64,000 bases of DNA from Luteimonas panaciterrae (GTDB lineage: Bacteria; Pseudomonadota; Gammaproteobacteria; Xanthomonadales; Xanthomonadaceae). The translations under genes and the position numbers were made by a program. Every line of letters starts with the position of its first letter. The stretch's first letter is position 1. The DNA is taken from contig NZ_JAJAVH010000001.1 of the NCBI RefSeq assembly GCF_020511115.1, positions 496,001-560,000 on the forward strand. Reading direction: 5' to 3'. The notes below the pieces were generated by a model, which saw only the letters and a list, made by a program, of their open reading frames with translations, had not been told where the DNA came from and did no database searches. Shown in pieces: positions 7,960 to 17,617 of the stretch.

Positions 7960-9747
7960 TTATTTCTGCGCGGGCACGAACTGCTCGCGCACCGCCTTGC
8001 CGAGCAGATCCGGCGGCAGCATGCCCTGATCGATCAGGAAGTTGTTGAAGGCCAAACGATCGAATTTCGCGCCGAGTGCAAGCTCGGTCTGCATGCGCAG
8101 TTCGAGGATGCGGCTGTAGCCGTAGAAGTAACTGCCGGCCTGGCCCGGCGCGTTGAACATGTAGCGATCCAGTTCCTGCTTGGCCATCGCCTTGGACACG
8201 CCGACGTCGTTTTCGAGAATTTGTCCGGCGCGCTCGCGGTCGATCAGGCCGAGGTTGAGCATCGGATCGAGGATCGCGCGCGCCGCGCGCAGCAGGCGCA
8301 GCTGCAACGCGATCATCTGTCCTTCCACTGGCTCGTACGGCACCATTTCGGCCTCGGCATACAGCGCCCAGCCTTCCACGTTCACCGAGTTGAAGGCGAA
8401 CATGCTGCGCGCCAGCGACACGCCGCGCTCCACCATCGCGGTGAACTGCAATTCGTGGCCCGGACGGCCTTCGTGCGCGGACAGCGTCCACGCCGCGGCG
8501 TCGTAATTGAAATCGTCGTATTGCAGCGAAGTGCCGTCCGGATTCGGCACCGCCACCGGCAGCACGAACTGGCCCTGCTGTCCGGTGTTGCCCACCAGCG
8601 GCGCCGGCAGGAAGTGCGGTGCCGGCTGCGCCGCGGATTCGGCGGGGCTGCCCAGGCGCATCACCATCGGTCGTTGCGGCACGTCGACGATGCGCTCGCG
8701 GCGGATGATCGGATCGATGGCGTCGATCACCTTGCGGTAGCGGCCCTCGAGCTGGTCGTTGGGGATGCTCTTCTTCTTCAGTGCACGGATCACGGCGATG
8801 TAGTCGCCAGTAGGAATGCTACCGGTCAAACCCTTGGCCTTCGCCACCTGCGGCGCCAGCTGGCGCATCGCCGCGCGCGTTTCCATGAACTCGACCTGGG
8901 CACGGCGCATCAGCAGTTGCGGATCGATGTCGATGCCCACCTGCTTGAGCTGATAGGCGTAAAGCTCCGGCGGCAGCTGCGTCGTGGAACGTGCTTCAGG
9001 CAGCACGACGCTGCGCGTCCACGCGGCGTAATCGTGCAGTTGCTTGTCCATCGCATCGAGCGCGGCCTCGGCACCGGCGATCTGGTATTTGGCGAACAGC
9101 TTGCGGATGCCGTCGGCGAAGGTGTCGACATTGCCGAGCGACTGCTCGACTTCGAGTTTGGTCGGCCGCAGCAAGGATTTGTCGCTCGCGCGTTCTTCGT
9201 AGCGCGCCTTCGCCTGTTCGATGACCGATTGCGAGCCCGGTGCCAGCCCGACGTAGGCCTTCAGGCGATCGAGCGCCTTGGTGCGACGCTCCGGCTGGGT
9301 CTGATCCGACAGCAGGCCCTGCATGCCGGAGAACACCGTCTGCGGCACGTCGCTCCACGGCAGGGTGAGTTTGTCGTACAGCGCGCTGCCTTCGGCCGCC
9401 TCGTCGGCGGCGTGGATCATGATCTCCAGATCCTGGCGCACATTCGGATCGCGTTCGAGCTGCAGCTTCGTCGACAGCGCCTGCTTCGCCTCGGCCATCG
9501 CCGCCACGAAGCGCTCGCTGCGGCGCGGGCCGAAGTCGGACACCTTGTCGTCGTAGCCGGGAATGCCGAAGAACGAGAACTCTTCCGGCGAGAACTGCGC
9601 CTGCGCCTTGATCAGGATCATCGCGTTGTCGTTGCTCGTGGTGACCCAGGCGGGCGTCGTGGCCGTGGCGGCGGGTGGCGCGGACGTGGCGGAAAGCGGG
9701 ATCGAGGCGGACAACGCAAGCGCGAGAGCGAGAACGAGCGGCTTCAT
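7960..9747 (-). CDS. Secreted DUF885 family metallopeptidase-like protein
   Basis: 595 residues with a Sec signal peptide (MKPLVLALALALSASIPLSATSA, cleavage near residue 23). The DUF885 hallmark zinc motif AHEGRPGHELQ is near residue 424, followed by VNVEGWALYAE with the likely third ligand. The family resembles M32/M3-like gluzincin carboxypeptidases, and members are thought to act on peptides in the periplasm; the substrate is unknown. It diverges from the DPP IV-like gene at 9897 (149 bp apart), and both probably serve peptide use, a common habit in this bacterial order. Confidence 0.85.
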   Translation of the reverse strand: MKPLVLALALALSASIPLSATSAPPAATATTPAWVTTSNDNAMILIKAQAQFSPEEFSFFGIPGYDDKVSDFGPRRSERFVAAMAEAKQALSTKLQLERDPNVRQDLEIMIHAADEAAEGSALYDKLTLPWSDVPQTVFSGMQGLLSDQTQPERRTKALDRLKAYVGLAPGSQSVIEQAKARYEERASDKSLLRPTKLEVEQSLGNVDTFADGIRKLFAKYQIAGAEAALDAMDKQLHDYAAWTRSVVLPEARSTTQLPPELYAYQLKQVGIDIDPQLLMRRAQVEFMETRAAMRQLAPQVAKAKGLTGSIPTGDYIAVIRALKKKSIPNDQLEGRYRKVIDAIDPIIRRERIVDVPQRPMVMRLGSPAESAAQPAPHFLPAPLVGNTGQQGQFVLPVAVPNPDGTSLQYDDFNYDAAAWTLSAHEGRPGHELQFTAMVERGVSLARSMFAFNSVNVEGWALYAEAEMVPYEPVEGQMIALQLRLLRAARAILDPMLNLGLIDRERAGQILENDVGVSKAMAKQELDRYMFNAPGQAGSYFYGYSRILELRMQTELALGAKFDRLAFNNFLIDQGMLPPDLLGKAVREQFVPAQK

Positions 9748-9896
9748 GGCATGACCTGTGGAAAATATCCGCCGACCCTACGCCCTGCGCTGGCGCGGAA
9801 CAATGGTTCACAAGTCATGTGTGGGCGATGCGTGCCGCGACGCGTTAGCATGCCCGCCCATCGCCGCGCCGGCGCGGCCTTCCAGCGGAGTCAGGC

Positions 9897-12278
9897 ATGG
9901 TCCCCATTTTCGGCACGCGGCATTCGCTCGGTCTGCTGGCACTGCTGGCCGCCGGGTTTTCGGCGCCGGCGATCGCGCAGAACGCCGCACGAAACGCCAG
10001 TGTCGGCGCCGACGACTACGCGCGCGCGGCGCGCTTGATGAAGCCGAACGCGGAATCGCTGGTCGATCATGCCGTCGGCAAGGTGTACTGGCTGGACGAC
10101 GGCCGGTTCTGGTATCGCGATCACGACGCCAACGGCGATCGTTATCTGCGCGTGGATGCCGCTTCCGGTGAGATCGCGCCGGCGTTCGATCACGACAAGC
10201 TCGCCAAGGCGCTCGGCAAGGCCAGCGGCAAGACGCTGCGCGCGAATGCGTTGCGGATCGAGGATCTCGCCATCGAAAGCGGCGATCGTTATGAAATCAC
10301 CTTCAAGGATCGGCATTATCGCTGCGATCTGTCCGGCAAGGGCAGTTGTACGCCCGTGCAAGCCGGCAAGAAGGAAGCCGACAAGAAGGAAAGCACCGAC
10401 GGCAAGACAGCCGGCAACGAACCCGGCACACCGTCGCCGGACAAGACGCGCGAAGCCTTCATCCGCGACTGGAATCTGTGGGTGCGCGATCGCGCCACCG
10501 GCGAGGAGACGCAGCTTACCCGTGACGGCATCGAGGATTACGGCTACGCCACCGACAACGCCGGCTGGAAGCACACCGACAAGGCGATCCTGGTGTGGTC
10601 GCCGGATTCGAGCAAGATCGCCACCTTCCGCCAGGATCAGCGCAAGACCGGCGACATGGTGCTGGTCGCCACCACCATCGGCACGCCGAAGGTGGAGAAG
10701 TGGAAATATCCGCTGGTGGGCGATCGCGACGTCACCATGATCGAGCGTGTGATCATCGATGTGCCCACGCGACAGATGCTGCATCTGAAAATGCCGCCGG
10801 ACCAGCATCGTTCCACGCTGTGCGACGACATCAGCTGCGACGGCGGCTGGGAAGACGTGCAATGGGCCGAGGATGGCAAGACGCTCGCCTTCGCCTCCAG
10901 TTCGCGCGATCACAAGCAGGTCTGGCTGCGCATCGCCGACGCGACGAGCGGTGAAGTGCGCACCGTCTTCGACGAAACGGCGAAGACCTGGTTCGACAGC
11001 GGCATCACCGGCGTCAGCTGGCGCTATCTGCCGCGCAGCCGCGAAATCCTCTGGTACAGCCGGCGCAGCAACTGGGGACAGCTCTATCTCTACGATCTGG
11101 ACAGCGGCAAGCTCAAGCACGCGGTGACGAAAGGCGAGGGCAACGTCGCCGAAGTGCTGCGCGTGGATCAGGATGCGCGCACGGTCTGGTTCGTCGGCGT
11201 CGGCAAGGAAGCGGGCCGCAATCCCTACTACCGCCATCTCTACAAGGTCTCGCTCGACGGCGGCGAGCAGACACTGCTCACGCCCGAGGATGCGGACCAC
11301 GCCATCACGTTGTCGAAGGACGGCAGTTATTTCGTCGACAGCTATTCGACCGTCGCCACGCCGCCCGCGACCCTGCTGCGCAGGGCTGACAATGGCGATG
11401 CGGTGAAGGAAATCGCGCGCGCGGACATCACGCGCCTGAAGGCCGCCGGCTGGGTTCCGCCGGAACCGTTCACGGTGAAGGCGCGCGACGGCAAGACCGA
11501 TCTGTACGGCCTGATGTTCAAGCCAGCGAATCTCGATCCTGCCAAGCGCTATCCGATCATCGATTACATCTATCCAGGCCCGCAGCAGGGATCAGTGCAG
11601 AACTGGGGTTTCCTGGCCGCGCGCAGCGACAGCCAGTCGCTGGCGCAGCTGGGTTTCGTCGTCGTCGCCATCGACGGCATGGGCAGTAATCCGTGGCGTT
11701 CGCAGGCTTTCTACGAAGCCTATGCCGGCGACATGGGCGATTACACACTGCCGGATCAGGTGGTGGGGCTGCGCGAACTCGGCAAGCGTCATGCCTGGAT
11801 CGACATGGATCGCATCGGCATCTGGGGCCATTCCGGCGGCGGCGCCGCCACGGCCGCGGCGATGTTCCGCTATCCGGACGTGTTCAAGGTCGGTATCAGC
11901 GAGAGCGGCAATCACGACAACCGCAATTATGAGGACGACTGGGCGGAGAAGTGGCAGGGCCTGCCCAGGAAGAACAAGGACGGCGGCAGCAGTTACGATG
12001 ATCAGGCCAACCAGAACCACGCCAGAAATCTGAAAGGCCATCTGCTGCTAGCGCATGGCACGCTCGACGACAACGTGCCGCCGTACAACACGCTGCTGGT
12101 GGTGGATGCGCTGATCAAGGCCAACAAGGACTTCGATCTGCTCCTGCTTCCCAACGAGCGCCACGGCTTCAAGGACGCGGCCGCGTATATGACGCGGCGG
12201 CGTTGGGATTATTTTCTGCGCAATCTGATGGGTGTGGAGCCGCCGAAGGGTGTTGAGCTCAAGGTGGAGAAGCCCTGA
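9897..12278 (+). CDS. Dipeptidyl peptidase IV-type S9 serine peptidase, secreted
   Basis: 793 residues with signal peptide (hydrophobic SLGLLALLAAGFSAPAIAQ). An N-terminal beta-propeller (DPP IV N-terminal region) spans roughly 60-520, including a Lys/Glu-rich loop near 158-180. The alpha/beta-hydrolase peptidase domain follows: nucleophile Ser in GHSGGGA (about 646), Asp in HGTLDDN (about 724) and His in NERHGF (about 755). The nucleophile elbow is GHSGGG rather than the more usual GWSYGG. It should release Xaa-Pro dipeptides in the periplasm. The ATG at 9897 is preceded by GCGGAG. Confidence 0.9.
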   Translation: MVPIFGTRHSLGLLALLAAGFSAPAIAQNAARNASVGADDYARAARLMKPNAESLVDHAVGKVYWLDDGRFWYRDHDANGDRYLRVDAASGEIAPAFDHDKLAKALGKASGKTLRANALRIEDLAIESGDRYEITFKDRHYRCDLSGKGSCTPVQAGKKEADKKESTDGKTAGNEPGTPSPDKTREAFIRDWNLWVRDRATGEETQLTRDGIEDYGYATDNAGWKHTDKAILVWSPDSSKIATFRQDQRKTGDMVLVATTIGTPKVEKWKYPLVGDRDVTMIERVIIDVPTRQMLHLKMPPDQHRSTLCDDISCDGGWEDVQWAEDGKTLAFASSSRDHKQVWLRIADATSGEVRTVFDETAKTWFDSGITGVSWRYLPRSREILWYSRRSNWGQLYLYDLDSGKLKHAVTKGEGNVAEVLRVDQDARTVWFVGVGKEAGRNPYYRHLYKVSLDGGEQTLLTPEDADHAITLSKDGSYFVDSYSTVATPPATLLRRADNGDAVKEIARADITRLKAAGWVPPEPFTVKARDGKTDLYGLMFKPANLDPAKRYPIIDYIYPGPQQGSVQNWGFLAARSDSQSLAQLGFVVVAIDGMGSNPWRSQAFYEAYAGDMGDYTLPDQVVGLRELGKRHAWIDMDRIGIWGHSGGGAATAAAMFRYPDVFKVGISESGNHDNRNYEDDWAEKWQGLPRKNKDGGSSYDDQANQNHARNLKGHLLLAHGTLDDNVPPYNTLLVVDALIKANKDFDLLLLPNERHGFKDAAAYMTRRRWDYFLRNLMGVEPPKGVELKVEKP

Positions 12279-12316
12279 CGAAAGGCGCGCGGAGAAAAGC
12301 GTCCTCGTATTTACTC

Positions 12317-12342
12317 GTCATTCCCGCCTTCGCGGGAATGAC
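12317..12342. terminator. Inverted repeat between convergent genes
   Basis: GTCATTCCCGC, loop CTTC, GCGGGAATGAC: 11-bp perfect arms with a stable tetraloop, between the DPP IV-like gene and the convergent GST gene. It probably works as a 3'-end structure for one or both transcripts. Similar palindromes are dispersed in many proteobacterial genomes. Confidence 0.55.
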
Positions 12343-12349
12343 GAATCCT

Positions 12350-13066
12350 TTAGTCCTTCTTGGTCCCGTGACCAAAAAGGTGCTTCCGCTCCTCATCCGT
12401 CACCGGCTTCCCGGCGGCAGGATTCACCTGCTTGGTGAGTGCATACGCGCGCTTGGTCGCCGGCCGTGCGGCGATGGCGGCCTGCCAGCGCCGCACGTTG
12501 GCGAACGGTGCGAGGTCCAGCGGCGCGGCGGCGTAGGGACTGATCCACGGATAGGTCGCCATGTCGGCGATGGTGTACTCGCCGCCGGCGATGAAGTCGC
12601 GGCCGGCCAGGCGCTTGTCGAGCACGCCGAGCAGACGTTCTGCTTCCTTGGTGTAGCGGTCGATCGCGTAGGGAATCTTCTCCGGCGCGTAGACGTTGAA
12701 GTGTCCGTACTGGCCGGTCATCGGGCCGAGCCCGCCCACCTGCCAGAACAGCCATTCCAGCGTTTCGATGCGCGCGCGCGCATCGGTCGGCAGGAATTTG
12801 CCGGTCTTCTCGGCGAGATAGAGGAGGATCGCGCCGGATTCGAACACACTGATCGGTTCACCGCCGCCGGCCGGGGCCGTGTCGACGATGGCCGGAATCT
12901 TGTTGTTGGGCGAAATGGCCAAGAACGCCGGTGCGAACTGGTCGCCCTTGCCGATATTGACCGGATGGATGGTGTAGTCGAGCGGTTGGCCCGCATCGAC
13001 CAACTCCTCGAGGAAGAGCGAGATCTTGTGGCCGTTGGGCGTGGTCCAGTAGTGCAGTTCGATCAT
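12350..13066 (-). CDS. Nu-class glutathione S-transferase (YfcG-like)
   Basis: 238 residues. The N-terminal thioredoxin-like domain starts MIELHYWTTPNGHKISLFLE, with the TPNGHK active-site loop of nu-class enzymes, then NNKIPAIVD and the glutathione-binding FESGAILLYLAEKTG. The C-terminal helical domain includes DFIAGGEYTIADMATYPW. E. coli YfcG reduces disulfides with glutathione, and the same role is likely here. The ATG at 13066 is chosen by alignment with YfcG. A long open frame upstream of it is a high-GC artefact. Confidence 0.92.
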   Translation of the reverse strand: MIELHYWTTPNGHKISLFLEELVDAGQPLDYTIHPVNIGKGDQFAPAFLAISPNNKIPAIVDTAPAGGGEPISVFESGAILLYLAEKTGKFLPTDARARIETLEWLFWQVGGLGPMTGQYGHFNVYAPEKIPYAIDRYTKEAERLLGVLDKRLAGRDFIAGGEYTIADMATYPWISPYAAAPLDLAPFANVRRWQAAIAARPATKRAYALTKQVNPAAGKPVTDEERKHLFGHGTKKD

Positions 13067-13423
13067 GGCAATTGGAGGTCGGGGATGCGCGGCGCCGAAA
13101 GCGGCTTCGGTCGCGCTGTGGGCGCCGGCCGCGGAAGGCCGGAACAGGGGAATCCGCGGCGGGTCTTCATCGCCACGGACGGTTCGGTTGCGTCGCCAGA
13201 CTGTAGCGTAGGCAGGGTGGCCGTGCGAGCAATGCAGCGTTGCGCCCCCGACAGGCCGATTGGCCGATCGAGCGGTAACGAAGGGGTGAACCGAACGCAC
13301 GAAACCGCGCCATGAGGTGCTCCGGTCGTGCGATCGCAGCAAAAAGCCCACGCCGCCGCGCTTGGCAGCGTCATCGCCGGCCGCTAACCTGCGCCCTGTT
13401 TTCCGCTGCAAACGCCCAATCGC
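13067..13423. other. Intergenic region between divergent GST and UPF0114 genes
   Basis: 357 bp with no supported gene. Presumably it holds both divergent promoters. I see no strong palindrome, attachment site or RNA element. Confidence 0.45.
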
Positions 13424-14053
13424 ATGACCGACGTCCGCTCGACCCGCCTCAATCCCCTGCCGGCGCTGATCTTCAGCTCGCGCTGGCTGCAGCTGCCGCT
13501 CTACCTCGGCCTGATCGTGGCCCAGGGCGTGTACGTGTTCCTGTTCGTGAAGGAACTCTGGCATCTGATCCACGACGCGCCGAAGCTGACCGAACAGGCG
13601 ATCATGCTGATCGTGCTCGGCCTGATCGACGTGGTGATGATCTCCAACCTGCTGGTGATGGTGATCGTCGGCGGCTATGAGACCTTCGTCTCGCGCCTGC
13701 GCCTGGAAGGCCATCCGGACCAGCCGGAATGGCTGAGCCACGTCAATGCGAGCGTGCTGAAGGTGAAGCTGGCGATGGCGATCATCGGCATCTCCTCGAT
13801 CCATCTGCTCAAGACCTTCATCGAGGCCGGTTCGCTCGGACTGCCGGTGTGCAGTTCGCTGGAATTCGCCAGCCTCACCCAGGCCGCCGGTGAAGCCGCT
13901 TCGCAGCTGAAGTGCACCACCGCCACCGGCATCGGCGTGATGTGGCAGACCATCATCCATTGCGTCTTCATCCTTTCGGCGATCGGCATCGCCTGGACCG
14001 ACAAATTGATGTCGCAGACCTCATCCAAGCGCGAGCACGCCGCGGCGCATTGA
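13424..14053 (+). CDS. UPF0114 (YqhA-type) inner-membrane protein
   Basis: 209 residues with about four hydrophobic segments: LYLGLIVAQGVYVFLFV, IMLIVLGLIDVVMISNLLVM, VKLAMAIIGISSIHLLKTF and a C-terminal one ending ILSAIGIAWTDKLM. The segment VMVIVGGYETFVSRL is typical of the UPF0114/TIGR00645 family. The family is conserved but of unknown function. The central loop has two Cys that homologues often lack; they may simply be peripheral. Confidence 0.85.
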   Translation: MTDVRSTRLNPLPALIFSSRWLQLPLYLGLIVAQGVYVFLFVKELWHLIHDAPKLTEQAIMLIVLGLIDVVMISNLLVMVIVGGYETFVSRLRLEGHPDQPEWLSHVNASVLKVKLAMAIIGISSIHLLKTFIEAGSLGLPVCSSLEFASLTQAAGEAASQLKCTTATGIGVMWQTIIHCVFILSAIGIAWTDKLMSQTSSKREHAAAH

Positions 14054-14201
14054 GCGCCGCGAAGGCGTCCCGCGTGGCTCGTGATGGCACCGGGGCGCGC
14101 ACATTCATTCATGGACCGGGGGCTGGCCGCCGCGCCGCGCTTGACGTCGCCCTGCGCCTGCGAAACATTGCCCGCCTAGAGGCGCACGCGCGGAGCCTGT
14201 C

Positions 14202-17200
14202 ATGAGCACTGCCGCGACCGGGCAGAAACGCTGGAACTACCGCACCATGGTCTATGGTCTGGCGCCGGCCATGATCCTGGGCATGGCGGCGATCCTGGCG
14301 CTCGCGCTCTGGAACGACTACCGCGTCCGCTACGACACCGGCAAGGCGCACGCGGCGACGCTGGCCAACAGTGTCCTGCGCCAGGTGGCGCAGCTGCTGC
14401 GCGACATCGAGCACGGCACCGAGGTCGCGATCGACGACAGCGACGGCCTCGAGGAACTCCATGTCCGCTATCCGGAGCTGTACGCAATCGAGGCCGGCCC
14501 CGCACTGTCCGCACCCGCCGCGCCGCAGGCGTCGACAAGCCACGTGCTGCACGTGGCTCCGCCCGAGCGGCGCGGCAAGGAAGGCACCTGGGTGTTGCCG
14601 ATGTATCTGGAGAACGGCGCGGGCCAGGTGCGGTTGCGGGTGTGGCTGCGCGTCAGCGTCCTGCAGGCGATGGTCGACGGCATCGGCATCGGCCAGCATG
14701 GCACCGTCGCCATCGTGCATGCCAACGGCAGCATGATCGCGCGCTCCAACGATCCCGCCTTGCGCTTCACCGGCACCGACATGAACAGGGCGCGCGCCTT
14801 CTCCGGAGCGTACCGGAACATGCGCACGGCCACGTACGTGGAGCCGAGCCCGATCGACGGGCAGCGGCGCATCATCAGTTTCCGCCGGTCGGAGGAATTC
14901 CCGCTGATGGCGGCGGTGGGCACGTCCTATTTGGATCTGCTGCTGGGCTGGCTCGGTTTCGCCGTCGTTTCGGGCGCTCTGTTCGCCCTGATCGCCACGC
15001 TGTGCCTGTTGGAGCTGTGGCGGCTCACGCGTGCGGCCGGGCGCGAGCACGCGCTGCAGCAGCACATGATGCAGGCGGCGCAGAATCTGGCCGAGATGCG
15101 CGAGCGCGCGCGCCAGGCCGAGGAGCAGTACCACTTCCTCTACGAACGCCATCCGTTGCCGGCATGGGTGTTCGACAAGCAGACGCTGCGCATCCTCGAG
15201 GTGAACGACATCGCGCTGGAGCAGTACGGCTACACGCGCGAGGAATTCCTCAACCTGAGCATCCTCGACATCCGGCCGGAAGAGGATCGCGACGCCGTCG
15301 CGAAATCCGCGCGATCGGAGGAGCCCGAGAAACGCCATGGCATGATTTGGCGGCATCTGCGCAAGGACGGCAGCCTGCTGTACGCGGCGGTGTACGCCAG
15401 CGACGTGATTTTCCAGGGACAGTCGGCGCGGCTGGCCCTGGTGCTCGACGTCACCGACCGCATTCGCGCCGAAACCGATCTCGCACGCAGCGAGGAGCGT
15501 TTCCAGCTGGTGGCGCGCGCCACCAGCGATGCGATCTGGGACTGGGACATCAGGACGGGCGCGCTGTGGTGGAGCGACAGCTTCTACTCGCAGTTCCGAT
15601 GGCCGCGCGAACGGATCGAACCGACCCTGGAGGCATGGGAGGCGCTCCTGCATCCGGACGATCTCGATCCGACGATGCAGTCGTTGAGCGCGGCAGTCGA
15701 CGCGAACGGGGCCGATCGGAGCGTGGACGAATGGAGCGGAAGCTATCGTTTCCGCCGCGGCGATGGCAGCTATGCCATCGTTCTGGACCGCGCCATCATC
15801 CAGCGCGATGCCGAGGGTCGCGCGGTGCGCGCCGTCGGCGGCATGATCGACATGACCCGCCAGCGCCGCGACGAAGCCGAGCTGCGGCTGCTGCGCAGTG
15901 CCATCGAGGCGGCGCAGGACGGCGTGGTGGTGGTCGATGCGCTGGACGAGAACCGGTCGCTGGTCTACGTCAACCCCGCGTTCGAGCGCATGACCGGCTA
16001 CACCGAGGCCGAAGTGCTCGGGCGCCCGGCCGACTTCATGCTCGGCGGTGACAACCAGCCGGCGTTGCAGGAGCTTTCCTCCGCGCTGGCCGACGCGCGC
16101 GAGGCGCGCGCGTTGCTCCGCGGCTATCGCAAGAACGGCGATCTGTTCTGGTACGAGGTGCTGGTCTCTCCCGTCTACGGCGAGGAAGGCAAGGTGACCC
16201 ACTACGTCGGTACCTTCAACGACGTCAGCGCGCGCCAGTATGCGGAAGAGCAGCTGACCTATCGCGCCACCCACGATCCGCTCACCGACATGCCGAACCG
16301 GCAGCTGCTGCTCGATCGCCTCGAGCATGCGGTGAGCGTGGAACGCAAGCCGATCGCCATCGCCTTCGTCGATATCGACGACTTCAAGCTCATCAACGAC
16401 AGCCTCGGACATTCCGTCGGCGACGAAGTGCTGCGGATCATCGCCGCGCGCCTGCGGTCGACGGTGCATTCGGCCGACACCGTCAGCCGTTTCGGCGGTG
16501 ACGAATTCGTGCTGCTGTTGACCCGGCCGGACGAGCTCGACGACGTCGACGCGATGATGCAGCGCGTGCTCGCGGCGCTGACCCGGCCGGTGGAAGTGCA
16601 GGGCGCGGTGCTGCACATCACGCCCAGCATCGGCTATTGCCGCTATCCCGAGGATGGCGCCGATCAGCAGACGCTGCTGCGTCATGCCGACCTGGCCATG
16701 TACCAGGCCAAGAGTTACGGCCGCAATTGCGTGACTGCCTATCAGCCCGAATTCGATCAGCGCGCCAGCCAGCGGCTGGAGCTGGTGTCGCAACTGCATG
16801 AAGCCTTGCAGTTCGGACAGTTCGAGCTGGTCTTCCAGCCGCAATACCACCGCGACGGTGCTCTGGTCGGCATGGAGGCGCTGCTGCGCTGGCGGCATCC
16901 GCAGCGCGGATTGCTCGAACCCGCCGAATTCATCGAGGCCTGCGAGGACAGCGGCCTCATCGCCCCGATCGGACGCTGGGCCCTGCGCGAGGCGGCGCGT
17001 CATCATCGGCTGCTGGCCGAACGCGGCTGGGGACACGTCCGCATCGCGGTCAACATTTCCGCCGAGCAGTTCCTGCAGAATCTGGTCGAAGATGTCATCG
17101 CCGTGGTGAACGAGCTGTCGCTGCCGCCGGGCGCGTTCGAGCTCGAACTCACCGAAAGCGTGGTCATGGCCAATCCGCAGGTGGCGATCCGCAGCATGCA

Positions 17201-17555
17201 GCAGATCCGCGACGCCGGCGTGCTGATCGCGGTGGACGATTTCGGCACCGGCTATTCCAGCCTCGCGTATCTGAAGCAATTGCCGCTGGACCGGTTGAAG
17301 ATCGACCGTTCCTTCGTCAAGGATCTTGGCCGCGATCGTGACGACGAACTGATCTGCCAGGCGATCGTGCGGCTGGCGAAGGCGATCGGCCTGAGCACGA
17401 TCGCCGAGGGCGTGGAAACCGAGGCGCAGCGGCAGTGGCTGCTCGACTGCGGGTGCGACGAGATGCAGGGCTTCCTGTTCGCCTCGCCGGATACCTTCGC
17501 CAATACGCTGCGGCGGATCGGCAACGCACCTGGTTTCGGGACGCAGCGCGCCTGA
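14202..17555 (+). CDS. Membrane sensor with three PAS, GGDEF and EAL domains
   Basis: 1117 residues. Two membrane helices (about 16-37 and 246-272) enclose a periplasmic sensor domain. Then come a coiled region, three PAS domains (about 306-425, 429-550 and 561-680), a GGDEF domain with intact SRFGGDEF (about 763-770) and an EAL domain with MEALLRW (about 890) and VDDFGTGYSSLAYL (about 1010). Both catalytic signatures are intact, so it may both make and degrade cyclic di-GMP. The product-inhibition site RxxD before GGDEF reads HSAD, so classical feedback inhibition is probably absent. The ATG at 14202 follows a CGGAG site. Confidence 0.92.
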   Translation: MSTAATGQKRWNYRTMVYGLAPAMILGMAAILALALWNDYRVRYDTGKAHAATLANSVLRQVAQLLRDIEHGTEVAIDDSDGLEELHVRYPELYAIEAGPALSAPAAPQASTSHVLHVAPPERRGKEGTWVLPMYLENGAGQVRLRVWLRVSVLQAMVDGIGIGQHGTVAIVHANGSMIARSNDPALRFTGTDMNRARAFSGAYRNMRTATYVEPSPIDGQRRIISFRRSEEFPLMAAVGTSYLDLLLGWLGFAVVSGALFALIATLCLLELWRLTRAAGREHALQQHMMQAAQNLAEMRERARQAEEQYHFLYERHPLPAWVFDKQTLRILEVNDIALEQYGYTREEFLNLSILDIRPEEDRDAVAKSARSEEPEKRHGMIWRHLRKDGSLLYAAVYASDVIFQGQSARLALVLDVTDRIRAETDLARSEERFQLVARATSDAIWDWDIRTGALWWSDSFYSQFRWPRERIEPTLEAWEALLHPDDLDPTMQSLSAAVDANGADRSVDEWSGSYRFRRGDGSYAIVLDRAIIQRDAEGRAVRAVGGMIDMTRQRRDEAELRLLRSAIEAAQDGVVVVDALDENRSLVYVNPAFERMTGYTEAEVLGRPADFMLGGDNQPALQELSSALADAREARALLRGYRKNGDLFWYEVLVSPVYGEEGKVTHYVGTFNDVSARQYAEEQLTYRATHDPLTDMPNRQLLLDRLEHAVSVERKPIAIAFVDIDDFKLINDSLGHSVGDEVLRIIAARLRSTVHSADTVSRFGGDEFVLLLTRPDELDDVDAMMQRVLAALTRPVEVQGAVLHITPSIGYCRYPEDGADQQTLLRHADLAMYQAKSYGRNCVTAYQPEFDQRASQRLELVSQLHEALQFGQFELVFQPQYHRDGALVGMEALLRWRHPQRGLLEPAEFIEACEDSGLIAPIGRWALREAARHHRLLAERGWGHVRIAVNISAEQFLQNLVEDVIAVVNELSLPPGAFELELTESVVMANPQVAIRSMQQIRDAGVLIAVDDFGTGYSSLAYLKQLPLDRLKIDRSFVKDLGRDRDDELICQAIVRLAKAIGLSTIAEGVETEAQRQWLLDCGCDEMQGFLFASPDTFANTLRRIGNAPGFGTQRA

Positions 17556-17617
17556 TCGGACGCGTGTTCAGGCGCCCGTGTCTCACGTCTCGCGCCTGCT
17601 TGCGATAAAATACGCGC

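Noticed and set aside
14109..17279. 1056-codon minus-strand frame
   Set aside because: It lies opposite the GGDEF/EAL gene, has His/Arg-rich antisense composition and no domain.
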